In this document: piece by piece, positions 36,845 to 47,106 of the stretch | Layout: every line of letters starts with the position of its first letter | Position numbering within the stretch: position 1 is the stretch's first letter | NCBI GenBank assembly: GCA_907165275.2 | Contig: OU015670.1 | Coordinates: forward strand, 3,685,501 to 3,749,500 | DNA: 64,000 nucleotides | Origin: Zygaena filipendulae | Taxonomy: Eukaryota > Arthropoda > Insecta > Lepidoptera > Zygaenidae | Direction of reading: 5' to 3' | The notes under the pieces: model-generated | The model's database searches: none | What the model saw: the letters and a program-made list of their open reading frames with translations, nothing else | Told to the model about the DNA's origin: nothing | Program-made: the position numbers and the translations under genes

Positions 36845-37745
36845 AAGAGTGGACCAAGTGCTGCCCAGAATAAAGTCATAGTACATTATGTTCCTTAGGG
36901 TAGTAGTAGTCTGTAAAATAAAGCGCATCTAATTCTATCCCAGGAGTCGTGAAAAAAAAAGTTTTTGTTGAGATTTATTGGGAAACAGTAAACTTGCATG
37001 GAAGGTAGACCAAGTGCTGCCCAGGATGTAGACATAGTACATTATGTTCCTTAGGGTAGTAGTAGTCTGTAAAATAAAGCGCATCTAATTCTATCCCAGG
37101 AGTCGTGAAAAAAAAGTTTTTGTTGAGATTTATTGGGAAACAGTAAACTTGCATGGAAGGTAGACCAAGTGCTGCCCAGGATGTAGACATAGTACATTGT
37201 GTTCCTTAGGATAGTAGTAGTTTGTAAAATAAAGGGCGCCTAATTCTATCCCAGGAGTCGTGAAAAAAAAAGTTTTTGTTGAGATTTATTGGGAAACCAT
37301 AAACGTTCATGGAAGGTGGACCAAGTACTGCCCAGGATGTAGACATAGTACATTATGTTCCTTAGGATAGTAGTAGTTTGTAAAATAAAGGGCGCCTAAT
37401 TCTATCGCAGGAGTCGTGAAAAAAAAAGTTTTTGTTGAGTTTTATTGGGAAACCATAAACGTTCATGGAAGGTGGACCAAGTGCTGCCCAGGATGTAGAC
37501 ATAGTAGCTACATTATGTTCCTTAGGATAGTAGTAGTTTGTAAAATAAAAGGCGCCTAATTCTATCCCAGGAGTCGTGAAAAAAAAAGTTTTTGTTGAGA
37601 TATATTGGGAAACCATAAACATTCATGGAAGGTGGACCAAGTGCTGCCCAGGATGTAGACATAGTACATTATGTTCCTAATAGTAGTAGTAGTCAGTAAA
37701 ATAAAGCGCGTCTAATTCCATCCTAGGAGTCGTGGGAAAAAAAGG
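36845..37745. repeat. Tandem array, about six copies of a 156-bp unit
   Basis: GACCAAGTGCTGCCCAG or a close variant begins units at 36852, 37008, 37163, 37319, 37475 and 37635, a period of 155-160 bp. Each copy includes an A7-A9 tract followed by GTTTTTGTTGAG. A lone inverted piece of the unit lies at about 38343. This is a minisatellite inside the LTR element. Confidence 0.88.
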
Positions 37746-37985
37746 TATTATTTATTGGGTAAAAATAAATACTTAATTACAATAACAATAAATAAATGCT
37801 TTTCCCGATGGAGGGATGTATATTTTTGAGGAGTTTTACTGATACACTCTATCAGCTCCACTTCACACATGCACTGTGATGAGCATAAACTGCTCAGCAA
37901 CCACCTTAAAGTAATCGAATCGCAACCTGTGAAATACCTATTATTGAGTAGTTCCGCTGGTCATCTGTTGTCTTCATCATTAGTT

Positions 37986-38330
37986 TCACTTCACTAAATG
38001 GTGCTTTCCGAAAGCAAATGCATGAAATATTCTAAAAAATACCCAAAATTGGTAGGTGTGCCTATAATATTTGATAAGTTCCCTCCATTTCTCCAATATA
38101 CCATCATCAGATCCTGACCTTATGACAGTGGTACCACCTCGGAAGTATACCCTTTCAACCAAAAAAAGAATTTTCCAAATTGGTCCAGTCGTCTTCGAAT
38201 AATCGGGGAACATACATACTATATAAAACGTACAAACAAAACTGACGTTAATTTTTTTTCTCCGGGACCGATTTTGAAAAAAAAAAAATTTTTCAATATA
38301 AAACAACGCAAGGAACTCAGTCAAGGTAGT
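37986..38330 (-). repeat. Interspersed repeat, reversed copy of the 19-kb family
   Basis: The minus-strand translation contains [12 protein letters not shown] and RHTYQFW. These parallel the copy at 18986-19350 in AO intron 4, so it is an independent insertion of that repeat. Confidence 0.6.
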
Positions 38331-38465
38331 CTTACTCCTGGGCAGCATTTGGTCCATACCCTGTCAATCTCCTTTAATTCTTTGTATGGGGTCATACTTT
38401 ACTGTAGAATGGCCGAGAGACATTTTTTTTAGGAATGGGGACATTCCATTAACAGAATGGCCGTC

Positions 38466-38701
38466 TGTTAGCGATTCATATTTTGTATAAAGTCTAGAGG
38501 AGTGATGGCCACATCACATCCCTCTTGACAGGTGACATAAAACGTCATGTGACGCGTATTTGGGGTGGAAGCCGTCAACGGTGAGTGAGATCGGCATTAT
38601 CGTTTGTGGAATTGGCGCGAGGGCACGCACGCGCGCATTTACTTTGTGATACAGTAAATAAAACAGTTGCTTAATGTATTAATCGAGTATCATTTCTAAC
38701 A
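38466..38701. repeat. Right LTR of the 9.2-kb element
   Basis: Same 236 bp as 29489-29724; followed by the CATG duplication and then LINE-A sequence. Confidence 0.88.
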
Positions 38702-39085
38702 CATGGCACTAAAGATTCTGCACCAGGTGCAGACGGTATTCCATATTCCTTCTTTTCTAGTAATACTGATGAAATTCTTATCTATTATCTAAAACTTCTT
38801 CTTCTTCTTCTTCTTTTAAAATATGGCTTCCACTATGTTCACTCACAGTGACTCCGCCAATGTCACGTAGTTGAGAGTAAACGAGGGAGGACAAGTTTGT
38901 TCGGTGGGAATGATATTACCAAGAGCCTGAGTTTACCTACAAAAAAAAAGAAACGACAACACAAAAGTTAGTATAGATAGTTAGTGAGGGTAGGGATGTT
39001 ATAACACAGAGAGGATGTTGAGGAAGACAATTATTTTATAGTACTAACTACATAATATTACATTATATATACACAAATAGTACAC

Positions 39086-42000
39086 TCATAAATATAAATT
39101 GTTAGCCTCTATAAATTTTGCTAGGGTCCTTACAAAAGGGGAGAAAGAGAGGGTAAGGAGGCTTTTCATATTTGTTGGGCGAGGGATCTCTGTTGGAAGT
39201 GAGTCATAGGAGGAGGATGTAAGTTTAGGACAACTAAAGAACATATGATCCACAGTTCCTTCGTCTATGCCACATTCACAGAGGGAGTGATCCCTAACCC
39301 TTATTTTGTTTAGGTGAACAGGAGTGCAAGAGTGACCCAAACGAAGACGGCAAATAGTTGACGCTGTTTTTTTATTTATAGTGCGGTATTTAAAAAACCA
39401 TGGGGTGCTGGGTATATCGGGCTGTATATTGCCATAATGTTTTGCCTTGGATTTGTTTAAAAGCCAGTCCTTGTTCCACTCTCTTAGAAGTTCCACGGGA
39501 GCTAGGGTACACAGATCGTGAGCGTAGATGCGGTTATATTTTACGGAGCCTCTCTCTATTGCTGTCTTGGCGCATGAGTCGGCTGTTTCATTGCCCCGAA
39601 TTCCACTATGGCCAGGGATCCACGCAAGAGCCACCAATAGTCCAAGTTCTTTACACCTGAACAAACTTTCTCTAATTTTGAGGATTATAGGGAATTTTGA
39701 TTTTGATTTAAAGGGATTAGAAAGGATTGCCTGCAAACAGCTTAAGGAGTCAGATAGTATAAGGATTCTGTTTAAACTATGGGAGATTACAAAATCAATA
39801 GCTTCCTGGATTGCTATTGCTTCGCCGGAAAAAACCGAATAGGTTGGGGGGCACTTAAACTCAAGCACAATTTTGAATTTGGGAAACCAGACCGCAGCTC
39901 CAACATAGCCCGCAGGGCACAGTTTAGATGCATCGGTATACATGGTAGACCAATTTTGCCAACTACGGTTTAGGATGTCTTGGACTTCTTTGTCGGCTCC
40001 AGATGAGTTTTTATTGACACCGAAAAAAAGTTCAATATTAGGTTTGAAAGTGAGAGCGTCAAATGGAGTTGAGAAGAGGGGATTGCAAGGAGACTGATGG
40101 AGAGGGAAAGGAGAACGGGGAAGTTTAAGATAGCTGGAAACGATGCAGGGGATTGAATGGTTATTTTGGAAATGAGATAAAAGTTCAACCTTGGGAAGAA
40201 GAGGGTGAGAGGGAAGCTGAGCCGCTTTAAAAAGGAAACGGTCTGATAATAATTGCCTGCGGAGATTAAGAGGTGGATCGCAACACTCAACTCGCATAGC
40301 ATGAACCGGAGATGACTTCATGGCGCCCAATATAATTCGCAGGCATTTTGATTGTATTTTGTTAAGTCTTTCTAGGGCTAATTTATTACAAGGGTCTAAA
40401 AGGAATGTCCCGTAATCTAAATTACTTCGGATAATGGCATTGTAGATCAGTTTGAGGTTGTAAGGGTGGGCACCCCAGCGGACACCACAGAGGGCTCTAA
40501 GAACATTAATCCCCTTTTCACACTTCCGGACAACATAATCTATGTGAGCAATTCCTGTAAGTCGACTATCCAAAATGACTCCCAAGAATTTGGCTTGATT
40601 TGAAACAGAAATGGCATGGTTATTCACCTGTAGGTTGATATCAGGGATTATTCTTTTACGGGTGAATATTACAGCACAGCTTTTAGGGGCTGACAGGGAA
40701 AGACCATGGTTGCAAAGCCATTCATTTAAATAACTAAGGGATGAATTTAAATGCAGCGAGGCAGAAGAGATCGAATTGGAGGAAATATATAGTGCCAGGT
40801 CATCGGCATACTGAAGGAGATGGCAGGCTTGAGGAAGGGATGTTTCAAGATCATAGGTATATAAACTATATAAGAGGGGGCTTAGAACTGATCCTTGGGG
40901 TAAGCCTTTCCAAACGGTTCTATGTATAAGTGGCTCATCTTTGTTTCTAATTTGGATAGATCTGGCCATCAGCAGGTTGCATATGAACTTAGTGATCCTC
41001 ACAGGGATGCTCAGCTGTTGCATTTTCTGCCTGAGTAGTGGAAGAACAACGTTGTCGTATGCTGCAGTAATGTCCAGAAAAATACCAACAAGGAACTCTT
41101 TTTTATTGAAGGCCAAACGGATATCAGTTGTCAGGATACTAAGACTATCCATAACACTTTTACCTTTTCTGAAGCCATATTGGGATTTTGCTAGGATGCT
41201 TTTGTTTTCTAGGAGCCATTCAAGACGGTTTTTTACTAAATGTTCGGCAATTTTGGCGAGGACCGAGGATAGAGCAATAGGACGGTAGGAAGAGGGATCG
41301 AGCGGATCTTTACCAGGTTTTAAAATAGGGAGGATTATTTGAGACTTCCAATCGTCAGGAATACTTGCAGTTTCAAAAATTTTATTAATCAGTTCCAAAA
41401 AAAATATATGTGTACTGTTGCCAGCTTTACATAGGAAAGAGAACGGTATGCCATCAGCACCAGGGGATGAATCCCGAAGATGATATAAGACACAGTTTAG
41501 TTCGTCAAGGGAGAAGAGGCTATTCATTCTATTTGAATCAGGAGAGAAATGTTCTATGGAAGGATTGGGAAGGCAGTCAATGTGGGGAGCTAAAGGAGGG
41601 GCTAAACGGTCAGCAAAGTCATTGAGCCACGAAGAATTGTCAGATGAGGTCAGATTTTTGTCAATGAAAGATCCGCGAAATCTCTTTAGATTTTTCCATA
41701 CAAGGGAGGGAGGGGAACGGGGGGATAAATGTTCACAGAACCGGGTCCAACCTTCTTTTTTCTTTTTGGAGAGTAGTCTTCTCGATTTTGCAGCGATTTT
41801 TTGGTACTCAATAAAGTTTTCTATCGACATACTTTCACTGTACCGGCTTTCAGCTCTTGCTCTAAGTTGAACCATTTCTGTGCATTCTGCGTCCCACCAG
41901 GGGGGCGACAATCTCCTATTCTTATTACAGTTCTTTAGCGGGATGTGAGAGTCAGCCGCATCTAGAAGGGCTTTAACAAATTTTTCATAATTGCTTGAAA

Positions 42001-42796
42001 GGGTAGAGTGTGATAGGGGAGGGATTTGATAAATATTTTCTTCTAAAGTTGATTTATACTTTTCCCAGTCAGCCTTCCCGAGTCTGTATTTTAAGAGAGG
42101 TTTAAATCGGGAGTAAGGGGAAGGAATGCCTGATAAATTTAAAATTAAAGGAAAATGGTCACTGCCATATGAACTAGAAAGCGCCCTCCAGGAGGTGGAA
42201 GAGGCTAAGGATGGGGAACTAATGGAAAGGTCAGGAGAACTCATGGGATTCTGGCCAGGTAAGACCCTCCTTGTTGGGGACCCATCATTGAGGACACAGA
42301 GATTTAGTTCATCAAAAATATCCAAGAGGTATGAGGAGAAAGAATCACAATGGTGCGAACCCCATGATGTGTGATGGCAGTTAAAGTCACCCAGGATTAT
42401 AGTTGGAATTGGGAGGGTAGAGAGGATAGAACGGAGTTCAGGTATAAGAGTAGGCCTGGGGTGGGGGATGTAGACAGAGAGAATAGCAATCCCGAGAGCC
42501 CTGGCAGCTACGGCATTGATATCCTGACTGTGTGGGGGCAGGGTAATTTGGGAAAAGGGGATGGAGTGGCTCAGAAGGAGCGCACTCCCAGCATAACCAT
42601 CGCTCCTGTCGTCCCGGAGGCATGAATAACCCGGCACCCGGAAACGAGAACCGGGGACAAGCCATGTCTCCGACACTGCAACAGCGGCTGGATGGAATTC
42701 ATTAATTAAATTTAAAATTTCATGTTTTTTGCGCCGAATGCTTTTAGGATTCCACTGAAGGAGATTGGGGGACATCTTTAGGGAATAAGGAAACAA
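39086..42796 (-). CDS. LINE-B ORF2: endonuclease, reverse transcriptase, RNase H
   Basis: 1236 codons if the first ATG is used; residue 8 is another methionine, nearer the LINE-A start. The endonuclease (1-220) has SETWL (42-46), GDFNCHH (136-142) and GSDHFP (211-216). The RT (about 445-710) has PGADGIPFSF, GLPQGSVLSP (631-640) and the catalytic YADD at 663-666. The RNase H (about 950-1080) keeps all four acidic sites: YTDAS (953-957), GEA (E992), SDS (D1016) and GNETAD (D1073). A C-terminal CxC...H...C cluster follows (CECG to FFSCP). The protein nicks DNA and copies its own RNA at the nick. No stop or frameshift is seen. The start overlaps the ORF1 end. Confidence 0.92.
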   Translation of the reverse strand: MFPYSLKMSPNLLQWNPKSIRRKKHEILNLINEFHPAAVAVSETWLVPGSRFRVPGYSCLRDDRSDGYAGSALLLSHSIPFSQITLPPHSQDINAVAARALGIAILSVYIPHPRPTLIPELRSILSTLPIPTIILGDFNCHHTSWGSHHCDSFSSYLLDIFDELNLCVLNDGSPTRRVLPGQNPMSSPDLSISSPSLASSTSWRALSSSYGSDHFPLILNLSGIPSPYSRFKPLLKYRLGKADWEKYKSTLEENIYQIPPLSHSTLSSNYEKFVKALLDAADSHIPLKNCNKNRRLSPPWWDAECTEMVQLRARAESRYSESMSIENFIEYQKIAAKSRRLLSKKKKEGWTRFCEHLSPRSPPSLVWKNLKRFRGSFIDKNLTSSDNSSWLNDFADRLAPPLAPHIDCLPNPSIEHFSPDSNRMNSLFSLDELNCVLYHLRDSSPGADGIPFSFLCKAGNSTHIFFLELINKIFETASIPDDWKSQIILPILKPGKDPLDPSSYRPIALSSVLAKIAEHLVKNRLEWLLENKSILAKSQYGFRKGKSVMDSLSILTTDIRLAFNKKEFLVGIFLDITAAYDNVVLPLLRQKMQQLSIPVRITKFICNLLMARSIQIRNKDEPLIHRTVWKGLPQGSVLSPLLYSLYTYDLETSLPQACHLLQYADDLALYISSNSISSASLHLNSSLSYLNEWLCNHGLSLSAPKSCAVIFTRKRIIPDINLQVNNHAISVSNQAKFLGVILDSRLTGIAHIDYVVRKCEKGINVLRALCGVRWGAHPYNLKLIYNAIIRSNLDYGTFLLDPCNKLALERLNKIQSKCLRIILGAMKSSPVHAMRVECCDPPLNLRRQLLSDRFLFKAAQLPSHPLLPKVELLSHFQNNHSIPCIVSSYLKLPRSPFPLHQSPCNPLFSTPFDALTFKPNIELFFGVNKNSSGADKEVQDILNRSWQNWSTMYTDASKLCPAGYVGAAVWFPKFKIVLEFKCPPTYSVFSGEAIAIQEAIDFVISHSLNRILILSDSLSCLQAILSNPFKSKSKFPIILKIRESLFRCKELGLLVALAWIPGHSGIRGNETADSCAKTAIERGSVKYNRIYAHDLCTLAPVELLREWNKDWLLNKSKAKHYGNIQPDIPSTPWFFKYRTINKKTASTICRLRLGHSCTPVHLNKIRVRDHSLCECGIDEGTVDHMFFSCPKLTSSSYDSLPTEIPRPTNMKSLLTLSFSPFVRTLAKFIEANNLYL

Positions 42797-44192
42797 TTTC
42801 AGCTATTTTGTGAGCAGCGTTGGACGGTAGGCAATCACTATATTTGGTTAAAATGTTCATGAGGAGAGAGATTAACAGTTCAATAAGATTATCATTAGGG
42901 GAGACAGAAGTATTAGCAGTTTGTAGGTCCTCGGGTTTTTTGAGAGCACTACCATTCGGTAGAGATGGGTAGTCGCGAAGAGTAAGTAATTTGTGCGCAT
43001 TTTGGTCATATCCCTTAATTAAAGGAGCCCGGGATTTAGATGGAAGGAAGAAGGTCCTTTTGTATGAGGAGCCTTGTGAAGTATTTTGGGAAGGAGAGGA
43101 GATTTCCTGAGTTGATGGGGGAGGAGGGGAATATAGTTCCCTTGAAATTTCTGCATATGACCTGCGGACGGGGGGAAAACGTTGGGAGGCCTCAATATAG
43201 GATATAGAATCCTGGGACATTGTTACTTTAATAGCCCGTTGACGGGATTGTTCTGGGCAATCTTTATCTGTGGCAAAATGTTTGCCTGAACAGTGGATAC
43301 AGGTAGCGGAATTTGGGGCAACCACACAGCTATCTCCTAGATGTGGTTGAGAGCATTTGTAGCACCTTGGTTTCGATCTACACTGTGTGCGAACATGTCC
43401 AAAACGGCAGCAACTGTAGCACTGAATTGTGGGAAGCTGATAATGTACGACTGGTAAGGATGTGTGGCAGCAGTATACTCTGGGTGGAAGGATTTGTCCT
43501 TTAAAAGTTAAAACGACCGACTGAGTAGGAACCCATGTAGTTGTACCTTCAGTAATATTTTTCCTATTAAGACGGCGGGCTTTTAATACGGGCCCACAAT
43601 TATTTGGGATATCTATAGATTCCACAAACTCCTCCATGGACCAGTCCACAGGGACACCTTTTACGAGACCCATCCTAGAGATATTATAGGTAGGGATAAA
43701 AGCCTTGTATTTGAATTTTATGAGAAGGGAGTTTTCTAGAAATGAATTGGCATCTATTGAAGATTTAAATTCTACAGACATTCTGTTACGACCAGCACTT
43801 TTGACACCTCCACACACTATATTTTTAACATTGCAGTCAACCAGTAGTTTACCAAACTTAATCGGTCTAATGGAAGTACCAGCAGCAGGGTCAGGATCTT
43901 CGCGAGTGACGTGAACCAGGAAGGGGCCAGCATCTTGTTCGTGATATTTTTTTGGGCCATCTTGGTAACTAGGGTTTAAATATATTGAAGCGATGGAGGG
44001 GTTTGCATTTTGAGGGGAAATAAATACTTTTTTGTTTTGATCGGGAATTGGATCTTGCGAGGGTCTTTTGCGCGAGTCATGAGGAGTCTCTACTTGTGAT
44101 AAGGAGGGGGATAGTTCCATAAACTCAATGGGACTATCAGGGGGATCAGGGGGTTTAGGAGGGATAATATTGTCATCCATTGCTATTCGCAA
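42744..44192 (-). CDS. LINE-B ORF1, Gag-like protein with zinc knuckles
   Basis: 482 codons. The acidic, proline-rich N-terminus is followed by a conserved block (IKFGKLL, YNISRMGLVKGVP) also present in LINE-A ORF1. Then come three knuckles: CYSCCRFGHVRTQC, CYKCSQPHLGDSC and CIHCSGKHFATDKDC (about 260-320). RNA-binding role by family. The 53-base overlap with ORF2 parallels the 44-base overlap in LINE-A. Confidence 0.9.
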   Translation of the reverse strand: MRIAMDDNIIPPKPPDPPDSPIEFMELSPSLSQVETPHDSRKRPSQDPIPDQNKKVFISPQNANPSIASIYLNPSYQDGPKKYHEQDAGPFLVHVTREDPDPAAGTSIRPIKFGKLLVDCNVKNIVCGGVKSAGRNRMSVEFKSSIDANSFLENSLLIKFKYKAFIPTYNISRMGLVKGVPVDWSMEEFVESIDIPNNCGPVLKARRLNRKNITEGTTTWVPTQSVVLTFKGQILPPRVYCCHTSLPVVHYQLPTIQCYSCCRFGHVRTQCRSKPRCYKCSQPHLGDSCVVAPNSATCIHCSGKHFATDKDCPEQSRQRAIKVTMSQDSISYIEASQRFPPVRRSYAEISRELYSPPPPSTQEISSPSQNTSQGSSYKRTFFLPSKSRAPLIKGYDQNAHKLLTLRDYPSLPNGSALKKPEDLQTANTSVSPNDNLIELLISLLMNILTKYSDCLPSNAAHKIAEIVSLFPKDVPQSPSVES

Positions 44193-44402
44193 TGGTTGAC
44201 CACTATGTTATTCTAGGTTAAAAACTACAACTACGTACTTACAGATTTAGGTATAACTACACCAACACCACACTAATTTAATAAACTAGGCTATTTGATC
44301 GTAAAGAAAACAGATACAGCGGGATTTATCACTGAAATACATGAAAACTCACTTACACGTGTGCTACACAACAAACGAGAAAGCGGAGTCTATCTAAAAC
44401 TT

Positions 44403-46724
44403 ATCAACACCATCATGATGACAGGCGTCATTCCTTTGTCATGGAAATGTCAAATAGTGTTGCCTGTTCTCAAACCTAACAAACCTCCAAATGATGCTAG
44501 TTCTTATCGTCCAATAGTTTTATCGTCTGTTTTAATTAAAATAGCTGAAATACTACTCAAAAACCGCCTTGAATGGTATTTGGAGAATAATAATTTGCTA
44601 TCCAATACTCAGTACGGTTTTAGAAAGGGCAAAGGTACAATGGATAGTTTAAGTATTTTAACCACTGACATACGCTTAGCCTTCACATACAATGAATCAG
44701 TAGTAGCAGCCTTTTTAGATATTAATTCTGCGTACGATAATGTTCTCTTATCAGTTCTAAAAACTAAACTAGAATCGCTATCAGTCCCACCAATGATAAT
44801 ACATTTTATAATGAATATTTTGGAAGAACGACATCTAACACTAAATTGCAATGACCTCCAACTTAAAAGGATTGTAAGGAGAGGCCTACCACAAGGGTCT
44901 GTCCTTAGTCCCTTGTTATACAGTGTTTATACACATGATTTAGACCGATGTTTCAATAACAGTATTAAAATATTACAATATGCTGATGATCTGGTAATTT
45001 ATTCTACAAACCAGTCGATCGAGATAGCTGCGTTACATATCTCATCTGCTTTGAACAGCTTAAACTTATGGATGAATGCTAACGGATTAGAGTTGTCAGC
45101 CTCTAAAAGTAGTGTCGTTATTTTTTCAAGAACGAGAAATCCCCCTACCGTGCAAGTTCATTACAATAACACACTTATTCCCGTTAAACCTAACATTAAA
45201 TTTTTAGGTGTTTTTCTAGATCCAAAACTCACTGGTCGTGATCATTGTGACTATGTAGTTGGCAAGACTGAGAGACTTCTGAATCTACTTCGATGCCTTG
45301 CCGGAGTTTGGTGGGGGGCACACCCTCAATCCCTTAGATTAGTATACAATGCTTTAATCCGTAGTGTACTAGACTACGGAACCTTTCTTTTGGAACCTGC
45401 TAACTCAGCTTCTCTTAAAAAATTGGACGCTGTACAGAACAAGGCACTTAGAATAATAACTGGAGCTATGAAATCAAGTCCCATTAACGCGTTACAAATT
45501 GAAAGCTGTGAACCCCCATTAAACATTAGGCGACAATTTCTTGCTGATCGATTTTTGTTCCGATCGCTCCAATTCTCCGATCATCCTCTTTTCCGCTCGC
45601 TTCACTCGCTTAATGAAAAAATCAAAACAGCCAAATACTGGAAACACAAAGCTTCCCCTTGCTTAGTAGTCAGTTATCAAAAATATCTTAGCTTATTGTC
45701 TCCCACACACCGATCTATGCGCTTACCTCTCTTTGATATTGATTATAATGCCTTACATATTTCCCCACATATTAGATATGATCTGATTCAAAAAGATAAC
45801 AATAGTCCTAACTTAACGTTTACATCCATTTTAGATTTAGAATATAGTGATTACCACCACATATACAGCGACGCTTCAAAATTATCGTCTTCCGAGTGTA
45901 CTGGAGTTGGAGTATATCACACCCAATCGTCTATTGTTCAGAAAATCAAACTTCCTCCAGAATCGTCTGTTTTCACAGGAGAATGCCTTGGTCTTCTTAA
46001 AGCGGTAGAATATGTCCTTCTCATGAAATTAAAAAAGACTATAATTATTTCTGATTCTATGAGTGCTCTTCAAGCCATTAACAAAAATCCTTTTCGCACC
46101 CGAACTCATCTCCCCATCATTTATGACTTGAGAAATCGTCTTAATACATGTACAAATATGAGTTATGTAGTAGAATTTGCCTGGGTACCAAGTCATATCG
46201 GAATCGAAGGTAATGAAAAATGCGATCAGTTAGCTAAAGAAGCTGTATATTGTGGAGATATGGTTCCATATAAAAATTACAGTCATGATCTGCTGTCTTT
46301 GCCCATGGTCGACATGCGTAAGGAGTGGCATAATTGTTGGATCAACAACCGTGAACTAAAAGGTAGATATTACTCTTTATTGCAGCCGTCTATACCAGCA
46401 AAGCCTTGGTTCCGCAAGGCCAAGTTTGGTAAGACGGCTACTAGTATCATAATACGCATGAGACTTGGTCACGTCTGTATCCCGGCCCATCTTGCCAAAC
46501 TTGGTATCGTTAGTGATGAATATTGTGAGTGTGCGATGGACATAGGCGATCTAAACCACATTTTCTTTTCATGCCCACTTTACGACCGGTCCGTATTCCT
46601 TAATGATCTCCTTTCCCTCGATGTTCCTTTTCCTACATCTATTATTTCCCTTCTCTCTTCAAATGATTTATTAATATTTAAATGTATCGTATCTTTCCTA
46701 ATTTCCAACGACATTAAGATATAA
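44403..46724 (+). pseudogene. LINE-A ORF2, C-terminal part (RT and RNase H)
   Basis: The open frame begins upstream at 44295, but the first 36 codons are antisense LINE-B 5' UTR; true LINE-A sequence starts at the TSD (44391). It encodes SYRPIVLSSVL, GLPQGSVLSPLLY, YADDLVIY, an RNase H with YSDAS, GECLG, SDSMSALQ and WVPSHIGIEGNE, then a C-terminal CECAMD...FFSCP zinc cluster. No internal stop is present. It is classed as broken only because of the two insertions upstream. Confidence 0.88.
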
Positions 46725-46889
46725 TCTATTCTGTATTTATAATAATAATATTTATGATTACCTATGTAAACCAAAATAACCCACAGTCTCCTGATCCTAT
46801 CCAAAATTCCGAATCCGCATCCTTTTCATGTTTATCATCGTTTCCCTACCTTGAAACTGGCAAAATGCGCAAACCGCGCGACGCCATAA

Positions 46890-46920
<31 letters not shown>
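46725..46920 (+). other. LINE-A 3' UTR and poly(A) tail
   Basis: About 165 bases of non-coding sequence and then about 30 consecutive As (46891-46920). Confidence 0.8.
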
Positions 46921-46923
<3 letters not shown>

Positions 46924-47106
46924 CAAGTGCCAGAGAGGCTTTTGGCGGCATTTTAGCAGTGACGGACGTCAGTTTTATTTCTTTATTTTGCACTGAGGTT
47001 TTGCAAATTAGTTCATCGTGATTAATATTGTGTGAATGTGGTGGATTTTGCATAATAGTGATCCATTAGTGATGAACAGTGTGTGGAAACAGTGAAATAA
47101 TATGAA

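Larger units (their letters stand above)
29489..38701. mobile_element. 9.2-kb LTR element lacking recognisable gag/pol (LARD-like)
   Basis: Identical 236-bp LTRs (29489-29724, 38466-38701) begin TGTTAG and end CTAACA. The 4-bp duplication CATG (29485-29488 and 38702-38705) flanks the whole. The 8.7-kb interior has no recognisable protease, RT, RNase H or integrase. It holds AT-rich sequence, three tandem arrays (117-, 68- and 156-bp units), a reversed LINE fragment (35040-35690) and a reversed interspersed repeat (37986-38330). Large retrotransposon derivatives of this type depend on enzymes from a related element. The orientation is uncertain; poly-purine tract and primer site were not clear. 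Confidence 0.8.
38798..44390 (-). mobile_element. LINE-B: full-length, apparently intact I-type LINE
   Basis: A 12-bp TSD, TATCTAAAACTT (38786-38797 and 44391-44402), brackets 5.6 kb in antisense orientation within LINE-A. The 3' end is not poly(A) but a GAA-type triplet repeat (read as CTT repeats at 38798-38815). Simple-repeat tails are known for I-clade elements. Both ORFs are open. The 5' UTR is about 200 bp (44193-44390). Confidence 0.9.
26498..46920 (+). mobile_element. LINE-A: full-length I-type non-LTR element, split by two insertions
   Basis: Left TSD AAAAGTACAAGTG (26485-26497) and right TSD GTACAAGTG (46921-46929, preceded by As) bound the element. A 30-base A tail ends at 46920. 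With the insertions 29489-38701 (LTR element) and 38798-44390 (LINE-B) removed, it is about 5.6 kb: a 5' UTR, ORF1, and ORF2 with endonuclease, RT and RNase H. The RNase H domain places it with I-type rather than Jockey-type LINEs. Both interruptions leave the ORF2 reading frame consistent on either side. Confidence 0.88.

Noticed and set aside
36845..37745. CRISPR-like array
   Set aside because: Units are contiguous 156-bp tandem repeats without spacers, in eukaryotic DNA.
44295..44402. LINE-A ORF2 start at 44295
   Set aside because: The first 36 codons are the antisense 5' UTR of LINE-B; LINE-A resumes only at the TSD.
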